DNA of 64,000 bases from Aquicella lusitana (GTDB lineage Bacteria; Pseudomonadota; Gammaproteobacteria; DSM-16500), in assembly GCF_902459475.1 (NCBI RefSeq), contig NZ_LR699114.1, positions 1,860,001 to 1,924,000 of the forward strand, in the 5' to 3' direction. Made by a program: the position numbers and the translations under genes. Positions within the stretch are counted from its first letter, which is position 1. Each line of letters starts with the position of its first letter. Shown here piece by piece: positions 57,159-64,000 of this stretch. The notes under the pieces were generated by a model. It saw nothing but the letters and a program-made list of their open reading frames with translations. It was not told the origin of the DNA and did no database searches.

Positions 57159-57342
57159 CCCTTCCTTAAAAATAAGCTGGCACTTTACAAGATCACTCTG
57201 GCAACATCAATGTTGCGAGCAGAGATTCCGCCCCGTGAGCGAGTAAGCCGTCTGCCCTCGATTCCCCTCCAAATTTATGCTATCTTTTGCGCAATCATTT
57301 AGATGACGTATCTCTTTCTTAACAGTTGAAAAGGATGAAAAG

Positions 57343-58380
57343 ATGACGAATATCAAAGAGTTAGAATCAACCATCAGCAAGCTCACTGTCGCTGGCAAAG
57401 GGATTTTGGCCGCAGACGAAAGCACAGGAACAATTACCAAACGTTTTCAGGCCGTCGGCATCGAGTCCACTGAAGACAACCGCCGTGCCTATCGTGAAAT
57501 GTTAATTACTTCACCCGAATTTAATCGGTACATCGCTGGCGTGATTCTGTTTGAAGAAACCCTGAATCAAAACACCAGCCAGGGCATTTCCTTTCCGGAA
57601 GCGCTCAAAAACATGGGCGTGTTACCTGGTATCAAAGTCGACAAAGGCCTGGTTCATCTTGCAAATAGCCTTGATGAAAACATTACTCAGGGGTTGGATG
57701 GCCTGCCAGAAAGACTCGCAGAGTACAAATCCAAAGGCGCCTGCTTTGCTAAATGGCGTTCGGTTTATACTATTTCGGATAAAACCCCAACCTCAATCGC
57801 GATTGAAACCAATGCAGAAGTGTTGGCCCGCTATGCTGCCATTTGCCAGGAACAGGGAATTGTTCCTATTGTTGAACCCGAAGTATTGATTGATGGCGAC
57901 CATACACTCGCACGCTGCGAAGAAGTGACAGAACCCGTGCTACAGGCGGTGTTTAATGCGTTATATCGTCACCATGTTAAACTGGAATTCATTGTGTTGA
58001 AACCCAGCATGGTGATCAGCGGCAAAGCCTGTCCGCAAAAAGCCAGCGTAAATGAAGTTGCCGAAGCTACCGTACGTATCCTGCGTCGCACGGTACCCGG
58101 CGCTGTCCCCACGATTAATTTCCTATCGGGCGGCCAAACCTCCGAACAGGCAACGGCGCATTTAAACGCCATGAACCAGCTTGCGAAACTTCCCTGGAAT
58201 CTCAGCTTTTCTTATGCCCGCGCCTTGCAAGACTACTGCATGAAAACTTGGCAGGGTCAAAGCAAAAATATCGCTACGGCACAAAAAGCATTCAGCAAGC
58301 GCGCCATGCTAAACAGCCTCGCCGCTCAAGGCAAATACCAGGAATCCATGGAGAAAGAAGAAATCTCTCTTGCTTCCTGA
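57343..58380 (+). CDS. Class I fructose-bisphosphate aldolase
   Basis: 345 residues of the animal/plant-type class I aldolase family. The Schiff-base lysine is in EFIVLKPSMV (about 225) and the phosphate/aldol site in AGKGILAADESTGT near the N-terminus. Cleaves fructose-1,6-bisphosphate without metal. A ribosome site AAAGGAT precedes the ATG. A 14-bp imperfect hairpin follows at about 58418-58457. Confidence 0.95.
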   Translation: MTNIKELESTISKLTVAGKGILAADESTGTITKRFQAVGIESTEDNRRAYREMLITSPEFNRYIAGVILFEETLNQNTSQGISFPEALKNMGVLPGIKVDKGLVHLANSLDENITQGLDGLPERLAEYKSKGACFAKWRSVYTISDKTPTSIAIETNAEVLARYAAICQEQGIVPIVEPEVLIDGDHTLARCEEVTEPVLQAVFNALYRHHVKLEFIVLKPSMVISGKACPQKASVNEVAEATVRILRRTVPGAVPTINFLSGGQTSEQATAHLNAMNQLAKLPWNLSFSYARALQDYCMKTWQGQSKNIATAQKAFSKRAMLNSLAAQGKYQESMEKEEISLAS

Positions 58381-58417
58381 TTAAGCCAATCCCTGTTTGA
58401 TGAGAAACCCTAAAGCC

Positions 58418-58457
58418 ATCCACTGTCATCCTGCGAAAAACCGGGATGACGGTGGAT
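58418..58457. repeat. Imperfect hairpin after the aldolase gene
   Basis: ATCCACTGTCATCC pairs with GGATGACGGTGGAT (one G-T wobble) around an internal loop of about 12 bases. No T-run. It resembles the TCATCC-type palindromic repeat found in many genomes and may act as a transcription barrier. Confidence 0.4.
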
Positions 58458-58540
58458 CTCATGAATGCCAAATTTCACGCACGGCGGCAATCGCATGATA
58501 AGGGTTTTCTTTTTCTTTTTTAAGAAAAGGAATAGATCGC

Positions 58541-58798
58541 ATGACAACCACCTCCATTAACACGGTCGATGCCAAGGAAGAATTCTCGGAATTGATTAAC
58601 CGCGTTTCGCATAATAAAGAACGCATCATCCTGACGCGACGCGGCAAAGAAATCGCCGCCATCATCCCCGTTGAAGATTTATTATTATTGCAGGCATCGC
58701 AGGACAAAAGCGATTTGCATGATGCTGTTGAGGCATTAAAAGAAGCCAGAACAGTAGGAACCATTACACTGGAAAAGTTAAAAGAAGAAATAGGGTAA
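58541..58798 (+). CDS. Type II antitoxin, Phd/YefM family
   Basis: 85 residues. N-terminal MTTTSINTVDAKEEFSELI and the RRGKEIAAIIPVEDL segment are classical Phd/YefM. The C-terminal part is charged and helical, the toxin-binding arm. Such antitoxins neutralise RelE/YoeB/ParE toxins and repress their own operon. The stop is 5 bases before the toxin start. Confidence 0.88.
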   Translation: MTTTSINTVDAKEEFSELINRVSHNKERIILTRRGKEIAAIIPVEDLLLLQASQDKSDLHDAVEALKEARTVGTITLEKLKEEIG

Positions 58799-58802
58799 CA
58801 CC

Positions 58803-59039
58803 GTGACCACACCTTACCATATCAAGATCTCCCCAGCGGCACAAAGACAAATCCAGGCGCTAACATCCAAGCATCAAAAGACTGTGATCAAAATTATTGA
58901 AGCCCTGGCTATCAACCCTCGTCCGCCGGGCACAAAAAAGCTTGAAGGAATGACTGGGTTATACAGTGAAGATGTGTTGCACCTGCGTCTCATTTATAAA
59001 GTAGAAGAACAGGAAGTTTTGGTTCTGTTAATTAAATAA
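58803..59039 (+). CDS. RelE/ParE-family toxin, C-terminally short
   Basis: 78 residues of the RelE/ParE fold: YHIKISPAAQRQI, LAINPRPPGTKKLEG, and the final strands LRLIYKVEEQEVLVLLI. Usual members continue for about 8-12 more residues with an HR...Y motif that supplies catalytic Arg and Tyr in RelE; here a stop follows LLIK directly. It may be a ParE-like gyrase inhibitor that does not need them, or an inactivated toxin. It uses a GTG start, which lies 5 bases after the antitoxin stop. Confidence 0.8.
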   Translation: MTTPYHIKISPAAQRQIQALTSKHQKTVIKIIEALAINPRPPGTKKLEGMTGLYSEDVLHLRLIYKVEEQEVLVLLIK

Positions 59040-59050
59040 GCTGGATCACC

Positions 59051-59647
59051 ATGCAGAACAAATCCTCCTCGCCACTGCTTGTATTAAGCTCTTCCTCCCC
59101 CGCCCGTCACGCGCTGCTTGCTCGTTTGCAAATCCCTTTTTCAATTGCCTCACCTGATGTGGATGAAACGCCACTCCCTGGTGAACCTGTCATTGCAATG
59201 GTAGAACGGCTTGCCGAAGCGAAGGCAAAAAAATCAGCGCAACAGTTTCCGGATGCACTAATTATTGGTTGCGATCAGGTCGGCACTTTGGATGATCATG
59301 TGCTGACTAAACCCCTGAGCTATGAAAATGCGGTGAGGCAGCTTTCCCTGATCAGCGGCCGACGCGTGCGATTTTTTACAGGCATCTGCCTCTTCAATGC
59401 AAAAACGCTGCAATTGCAACGGTCTGTCGAACATTACGATGTATTTTTTCGCCGTCTATCAGAAGGCATGATTGAAAATTATCTTCAAAAAGAAAAACCG
59501 CTCCACTGTGCTGGCAGCTTTCAAATTGAAGGCCTGGGCATCAGCTTAATCAGCCGCCTGCAGGGCGATGACTATACGACACTGATCGGGCTGCCCTTGA
59601 TCCGTCTGACTGACATGTTAAACAAAGCAGGATGGCCTGTTCCCTAA
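59051..59647 (+). CDS. Maf-like nucleoside triphosphate pyrophosphatase (YceF type)
   Basis: 198 residues. The family signature LSSSSPARHALLARL at the N-terminus, the IIGCDQVG catalytic motif, and the CAGSFQIEGLG segment place it with YceF-type Maf proteins, which act on 7-methyl-GTP and related modified nucleotides. Follows the toxin gene by 11 bases. Confidence 0.88.
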   Translation: MQNKSSSPLLVLSSSSPARHALLARLQIPFSIASPDVDETPLPGEPVIAMVERLAEAKAKKSAQQFPDALIIGCDQVGTLDDHVLTKPLSYENAVRQLSLISGRRVRFFTGICLFNAKTLQLQRSVEHYDVFFRRLSEGMIENYLQKEKPLHCAGSFQIEGLGISLISRLQGDDYTTLIGLPLIRLTDMLNKAGWPVP

Positions 59648-59733
59648 TCATCACCGCCATCAAAAAAAGTATCCTGTCACAACGCTTCTTTTTGCACAAA
59701 GATCGCCATACTCATTTCACATGTTACAATAGC

Positions 59734-59940
59734 TGGACGTTGGCTATTTTTGACAGGTGTTCACGAATTTTTCACCCTGAGCGCAGTTTTGTCATCCTGA
59801 GCGCAGCGAAGGATCTCCTATTGTACATGTGGGGATCCTTCGAGCAAAAAACGCTCTCAGGATGACAGCCACTGTAAAAATCTCAGGATGACAGCCATTC
59901 TGTAAAATCAGCATCATTTGTCAAAAATGGCTAAGGTCCA
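59734..59940. mobile_element. MITE-like element, copy 1
   Basis: 207 bp bounded by 22-bp imperfect inverted repeats (59734-59755 and 59919-59940, 3 mismatches) with a shared core ATTTTTGACA. Inside lies a nested palindromic block (59791-59866) built of TCATCCTGAG / CTCAGGATGA and GGATC/GATCC arms. It fills the gap between the Maf-like gene and the acyl-CoA synthetase gene (59648-59972), which otherwise holds nothing. A second copy in opposite orientation lies at 62659. Confidence 0.6.
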
Positions 59941-59972
59941 GAATAGGTCAAATCACTTAAGGCAGCCCTTTT

Positions 59973-62654
59973 ATGGATTCGCATTATCTCAACCATTTCT
60001 TTAATCCCCGTTCAATTGCGGTTGTGGGTGCCAGCAACCGCGATAACTCGGTAGGCATGAAAGTTTTCAGCAATTTGTTACAGGGCGGCTTTTCTGGCCA
60101 ATTATATGCGGTGAATCCAAATCATACCTCCATCCTCGATGAGCCCTGCTTTCCCTCCGTCACAGCTATCAAAAAACCGGTTGAACTCGCCGTGATTGTT
60201 ACACCGGCGCAAGCAGTACCTGATGTTATTTCGGAGTGTGGCGAACAAAATATACATGCTGCGATTATTTTATCAGCCGGTTTCAGCGAGACAGGCAAAG
60301 AAGGAAAATCCTTAGAAGAAAAAATAATTGAAGCGGGCGCAAGACACCATGTACGCATGATAGGACCGAATTGCCTGGGAATGATGTTGCCTCATCTCGG
60401 ATTGAATGCAACATTTAATAATATTAACGCATTGGCAGGCAATCTTGCCCTCGTTTCACAATCCGGCGCCATCTGTGCTGCCATTCTGGATTGGGCAAAG
60501 GAAAGACACGTTGGATTTTCCGCGGTAATTTCACTGGGAAATGCCGCTGATATTGATTTTAGTGATGCGCTTGATTACCTTGCACTGGATCCTAAAACAG
60601 AGAGTATTTTGTTATACGTTGAAGGCATACGTCATGCCCGGCACTTTCTGAGCAGTCTGCGTGTCGCAGCACGAATGAAACCAGTGGTCGTTATCAAGGG
60701 AGGCCGCTTTCAACAAGGCTCACGCGCCGCACTCTCTCATACAGGCGCCATTGTAGGCAGAGATGATGTCTTTGATGCAGCAATAAAAAGAGCAGGCGCC
60801 GTACGAGTCATGTCAATCGAGCAGCTTTTCTCTGCCGCTCAAACGCTTGCAAGTAAATATCGCGCTAAAGGCGACCGTTTGGCAATTGTCACCAATGGCG
60901 GCGGTGCTGGGGTCATGGCGGCTGATCGAGCAGCCGAACTAAACATCCCGCTCCCTGAACCGGATAAAGCGACTTTTGACTATCTCAATCAGATTTTACC
61001 CGGCCACTGGTCTCATCATAATCCCATTGACATCCTGGGTGATGCCACACCTGAACGTTATCGTAAAGCCGTTGCTGCTTGTCTCAGCGATCCGCATATA
61101 GATGGCGTCGTCACCATCCTTGTCCCTGTCGTCATGTCGCAACCAGACAAAGTTGCGGAAGAAGTGATTACAGCCTCCAGTAAAAACGATAAACCGATCA
61201 TTGCCTGCTGGATGGGTGAACATCAGGTAAAATCGGCGAGAAAATTATTTGCCAAGCATCAGTTACCTTGCTTTAGCACGCCTGAATCCGCTATTGAAGC
61301 TTTTTCTTACCTTGCGAATTATTACATTAATCAACAATTATTATTACAAGTCCCCGAACCGCTCGCTTATCAAAGTAAACCGGACATCACCGGAGCACGT
61401 TTAATTATTGATTCTGCTCTGGCGGAAAAACGCAAGATATTAACCCTGACTGAATCAAAAGCGATTCTTAACGCCTTCGGCATCCCAGTCACACAAACTA
61501 TTGAAGCGCACACTGCCAATGAAGCCTTGGTGGTAGCAGAATCATTAGGCTTTCCCCTTGCAATGAAAATTTATTCGCCTGATATCACACATAAACAAGA
61601 TGTAGGTGGAGTACGCTTAAATGTCCCGAATGCAGAAGCCGTGCGTGAAACATTTAGTGATATGATTGCACAGGCAAAACAAAAATGCCCTGACGCTGAT
61701 ATCGTAGGCGTCACGCTTGAACGAATGTACAAAAATCCTAACGACCGTGAACTGATGATCGGTGTACTGCGCGACCCTGTGTTTGGTCCTGTTATTAGCT
61801 TCGGCGCTGGCGGTTCTTTTGTCGAAGTCATTCAGGACGCCGCCATCACGCTGCCGCCCCTTAATCAGTTCCTTGCGAAAAAATTGATTGCACAAACTCG
61901 TATGGCAAAATTGCTAGGTAAATTTCGCAATATGCCGGCCGTTAATTTAACCGCCATTGAAAATATATTGCTGCGCGTCTCGGAAATGGTATGTGAGTTA
62001 CCGCAGATTCAGGAGATGGACATTAATCCGATTATCATCAACGAAAATGAGGCCATTGCGATTGATGCCCGTATCCTGGTAGACATCCATGTACCAATGC
62101 TTGTTCCTTACAGCCACATGGCCATTCATCCTTATCCTCATCATTTGATTTCGCGTTGGCAATTAGCCGATGGCACTAATATAACAATTCGCCCTATCCG
62201 TCCAGAAGATGCTGAAATTGAACAAGCCTTTGTGCGCAGCCTTTCTCCGCAATCAAAATATTTTCGCTTTATGGAACATTTACAGGAATTAACGCAAACC
62301 ATGTTAGTGCGGTTTACTCAAATTGATTATGACCGCGAAATGGCGTTGATTGCCGCCATCCATCAGGATAACAAAGAAAAAAATATTGGTGTTGCGCGAT
62401 ACATTATTAATCCCGACCAGGAATCTTGCGAATTTGCCCTAGTGGTGGCGGATGCCTGGCAAGGAAAAGGGATTGGGTCGCATTTAATGACAAACCTGAT
62501 AGAAGAAGCAAAAATGAAGGGATTAAAAACAATGAAAGGCGAGATCCTTGCAAACAATCATAACATGCTGCAACTCGCTGAATCACTTGGGTTTACCATC
62601 CAGACACGCAGGGATGATACTTCCATTAAAATTGCGATTAAAACCCTCGATTAA
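59973..62654 (+). CDS. Acyl-CoA synthetase (ADP-forming)-GNAT fusion, Pat/YfiQ-like
   Basis: 893 residues: CoA-binding and ligase domains (about 1-460; SHTGAIVGRDD carries the conserved His), an ATP-grasp domain (about 480-700, with GVRLN and GAGGSFVEV), then a C-terminal GNAT acetyltransferase (about 715-893, acetyl-CoA loop AWQGKGIGSHLM). The same architecture is found in the protein lysine acetyltransferase Pat/YfiQ, which acetylates and inactivates acetyl-CoA synthetase. Whether this one retains NDP-forming ligase activity cannot be told. The gene is bracketed by two inverted copies of a miniature element. Confidence 0.9.
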   Translation: MDSHYLNHFFNPRSIAVVGASNRDNSVGMKVFSNLLQGGFSGQLYAVNPNHTSILDEPCFPSVTAIKKPVELAVIVTPAQAVPDVISECGEQNIHAAIILSAGFSETGKEGKSLEEKIIEAGARHHVRMIGPNCLGMMLPHLGLNATFNNINALAGNLALVSQSGAICAAILDWAKERHVGFSAVISLGNAADIDFSDALDYLALDPKTESILLYVEGIRHARHFLSSLRVAARMKPVVVIKGGRFQQGSRAALSHTGAIVGRDDVFDAAIKRAGAVRVMSIEQLFSAAQTLASKYRAKGDRLAIVTNGGGAGVMAADRAAELNIPLPEPDKATFDYLNQILPGHWSHHNPIDILGDATPERYRKAVAACLSDPHIDGVVTILVPVVMSQPDKVAEEVITASSKNDKPIIACWMGEHQVKSARKLFAKHQLPCFSTPESAIEAFSYLANYYINQQLLLQVPEPLAYQSKPDITGARLIIDSALAEKRKILTLTESKAILNAFGIPVTQTIEAHTANEALVVAESLGFPLAMKIYSPDITHKQDVGGVRLNVPNAEAVRETFSDMIAQAKQKCPDADIVGVTLERMYKNPNDRELMIGVLRDPVFGPVISFGAGGSFVEVIQDAAITLPPLNQFLAKKLIAQTRMAKLLGKFRNMPAVNLTAIENILLRVSEMVCELPQIQEMDINPIIINENEAIAIDARILVDIHVPMLVPYSHMAIHPYPHHLISRWQLADGTNITIRPIRPEDAEIEQAFVRSLSPQSKYFRFMEHLQELTQTMLVRFTQIDYDREMALIAAIHQDNKEKNIGVARYIINPDQESCEFALVVADAWQGKGIGSHLMTNLIEEAKMKGLKTMKGEILANNHNMLQLAESLGFTIQTRRDDTSIKIAIKTLD

Positions 62655-62658
62655 TGAT

Positions 62659-62769
62659 TGGACTTTGGTCATTTTTACAAAATACTCGATAATGCTGTCA
62701 TCCTGAGAGCGTTTTTTGCTTGAAGGATCTGCCAATATGCAAAAGGAGATCCTTCGCTTCGCTCCACTA
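62659..62769. mobile_element. MITE-like element, copy 2, interrupted by IS
   Basis: Beginning TGGACTTTGGTCATTTTT at 62659 and continuing through GTCATCCTGAGAGC (62697) and AGGAGATCCTTCGCT, this matches the reverse complement of copy 1. The match stops at about 62768 where IS sequence begins, so the rest should lie beyond the IS right end, outside the window. Confidence 0.6.
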
Positions 62770-64000
62770 CTGTCCGGTGAACCTGTATCATAAATAAACA
62801 GGTCTCCTTGAAATTAAATAAATAGGAGGCTTGTATTGTCTATTGCGATATTCTGCAACATGCAAATTATGTCTGATCCAGACTAAAACGAGATGTAATG
62901 AACGTTTCTCATTTGAAACATTTTTAAATATCTGTATCAATATAAAAGCAATCAAGGCTGTTGCTATTTGAATTTTAACCGCATTAGAAGATCGGCCCAG
63001 AAATTTTTTAAGTCGAAGATTTTGCTTGATCCATTTAAAAAATAGCTCTATTTCCCATCGGGCTTTATAAAGCTTAGCAATATTTTCTGCTGGTAAATCT
63101 TTCAAGTTAGTTACCAAAATAAGAGGAGTTTTTCCTTCTCTTTTTACACTTATATATCTCAGCGTCTCGCTATATTCCATGCGTTTTCCACCACGTGGAA
63201 CTTTATTTGAAATTCTAAAAAGACAATCTTGTAAGATGGGTTCGCGAGTATTTTTTTGCCGGCTTTCTATAACAATGGCCGCATTCTTCTTTAATCGAGT
63301 CACAAAATAAGCCTGCCTTTTGTTGATGCTCCACCACCAATTGTAATCGTAGTAACCTTTATCAAACACATAAAGGGTGTTTTTAAGGATTGGCCATTTT
63401 TGTCCCATCGTCGCATCATTACAATTTGGATGACTCAACTTCATCCTTAAGGGCAAATCTAATCCTAAATCATATTCAACATGTAGTTTTAATCCTTGTA
63501 TATGCCGAGTCGCATATTGCTTTGACCACTCATCGTACCCTTGGCCTCTTAGCTGTATCGGGCTACTATCTAATATCCTGATTACTTTTTTTATTTCTTT
63601 ATGTTTTTTCCTGGGTAACAAAGACATAAGCTGTTCTAATATCCAAAAGAAACTTTCGGCTGGTCGTTTTCGATTGGCATCACTTAAGGTCGAGCGTTTT
63701 ACTTGCGTTTTTATACCAATTTTTTGACTGTTTATCGCAACCTCTAACGTGCGTAAGCTTTTAATTTCATTAATATGTGCATAAATCATCGTTTTTAAAT
63801 GTTCAAATGTATTAAATGATTCATAACGATGATCAGATCGAAAGCGTTCTATACATTCCTTCATTAATTTTTTTGTAACGGGTTTTAATAATCGTTGAAA
63901 AACGGTATCTTTCATCAGTTCGTCCTTGGTGCTAAATGTGGTGTTTAGCGCGCTATCATAGCGCTTTACCAAGGACGATCAATTTTTAATCTGGTTCACC
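62770..64000 (-). mobile_element. IS4-family insertion sequence (right end at or past window edge)
   Basis: The left end reads CTGTCCGGTGAACC (from 62770); the last eight bases of the window, GGTTCACC, are the inverted complement of GGTGAACC, so the right terminus is reached within a few bases of 64000. One full-length transposase gene fills it. The target duplication cannot be checked in this window. Confidence 0.85.
62788..63972 (-). CDS. IS4-family transposase
   Basis: 394 residues, apparently intact. An N-terminal DUF4372-type domain (about 10-100) is followed by a DDE domain: Asp in RILDSSPIQL, Asp in YVFDKGYYDY and Glu in the YREK motif Y-x2-R-x3-E-x6-K (YKARWEIELFFKWIKQ). These are the family's catalytic residues. 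It differs from the transposase remnant inside the miniature element at 6306. Confidence 0.92.
   Translation of the reverse strand: MVKRYDSALNTTFSTKDELMKDTVFQRLLKPVTKKLMKECIERFRSDHRYESFNTFEHLKTMIYAHINEIKSLRTLEVAINSQKIGIKTQVKRSTLSDANRKRPAESFFWILEQLMSLLPRKKHKEIKKVIRILDSSPIQLRGQGYDEWSKQYATRHIQGLKLHVEYDLGLDLPLRMKLSHPNCNDATMGQKWPILKNTLYVFDKGYYDYNWWWSINKRQAYFVTRLKKNAAIVIESRQKNTREPILQDCLFRISNKVPRGGKRMEYSETLRYISVKREGKTPLILVTNLKDLPAENIAKLYKARWEIELFFKWIKQNLRLKKFLGRSSNAVKIQIATALIAFILIQIFKNVSNEKRSLHLVLVWIRHNLHVAEYRNRQYKPPIYLISRRPVYL

Noticed and set aside
62788-63972. The right-end IS as the source of the miniature element at 6306.
   Set aside because: The terminal repeats (GGTGAACC against CTCTGTACACGAC) and the transposase N-termini are unlike each other.
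1-64000. CRISPR arrays, prophage modules or a replication origin.
   Set aside because: No regularly spaced repeats, no phage structural genes and no DnaA-box cluster were noticed on reading the window.

Overview
The window comes from a gammaproteobacterium of the order Legionellales, most likely a Coxiellaceae-type host-associated organism. The main evidence is a near-complete chromosomal Dot/Icm (type IVB) secretion cluster in the Legionella/Coxiella gene order, with tandem icmL copies as in Coxiella. The housekeeping neighbourhoods are typical of the group (hemA-prfA-prmC, lolB, tRNA-Gln, prs, rplY-pth-ychF, rppH-ptsP-lgt-thyA, rlmB/rnr). The species cannot be named from the sequence alone.

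Layout. 1-1317 is the 3' end of icmF. 1.4-6.2 kb holds a dienelactone hydrolase-like gene, a small helical protein of unknown function, a large patatin-like phospholipase (effector candidate) and a GNAT acetyltransferase. 6297-6682 is a 368-bp miniature transposon with 60-bp inverted ends and a 9-bp target duplication, carrying a remnant of an IS4-like transposase. 6.8-23.3 kb is the minus-strand Dot/Icm operon; in transcription order it is icmP(dotM)-O(dotL)-N(dotK)-M(dotJ)-three icmL(dotI)-like genes-K(dotH)-E(dotG)-G(dotF)-C(dotE)-D(dotP)-J(dotN)-B(dotO). It encodes the coupling complex (DotL/M/N), the core and inner-membrane parts (DotG/F/H/I/J/K/E/P) and the ATPase DotO. 23.5-27.3 kb is dksA and hemA-prfA-prmC. 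27.4-34.4 kb is lolB, tRNA-Gln, prs, an MFS transporter, a membrane protein of unknown function, rplY, pth and ychF. 34.4-40.6 kb is an F-box-like membrane protein, rlmB, a 559-residue orphan with an apparent 5' frameshift, and rnr. 40.9-46.3 kb is a small lipoprotein, an endonuclease III-like glycosylase, thyA, lgt, ptsP and rppH. 46.4-53.2 kb is a BtuCD/FecCD-type ABC importer, a duplicated-domain orphan, dapB, a tiny lipoprotein, murI, rlmJ and two glycine-zipper proteins. 53.2-59.6 kb is an orphan, bcp, proS (archaeal/eukaryotic-like type), an M28 peptidase, class I aldolase, a Phd/RelE-like toxin-antitoxin pair and a Maf-like pyrophosphatase. 59.7-64 kb is an acyl-CoA synthetase/GNAT fusion gene bracketed by two inverted copies of a miniature element; the second copy is interrupted by an IS4-family insertion that runs to the window edge.

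How it fits together. The secretion machine is surrounded by, and housekeeping operons are interrupted by, unrecognised genes with eukaryotic-like or host-directed features: patatin, F-box-like, and three orphan proteins sharing an ExxPLL acidic di-leucine motif like host endosomal sorting signals. These are the best effector candidates here, but translocation and function are inference. The most firmly sequence-supported unusual features are the miniature transposon with intact target duplication, the helical-repeat core of DotG, the triplicated icmL and the nested mobile elements at the right end.
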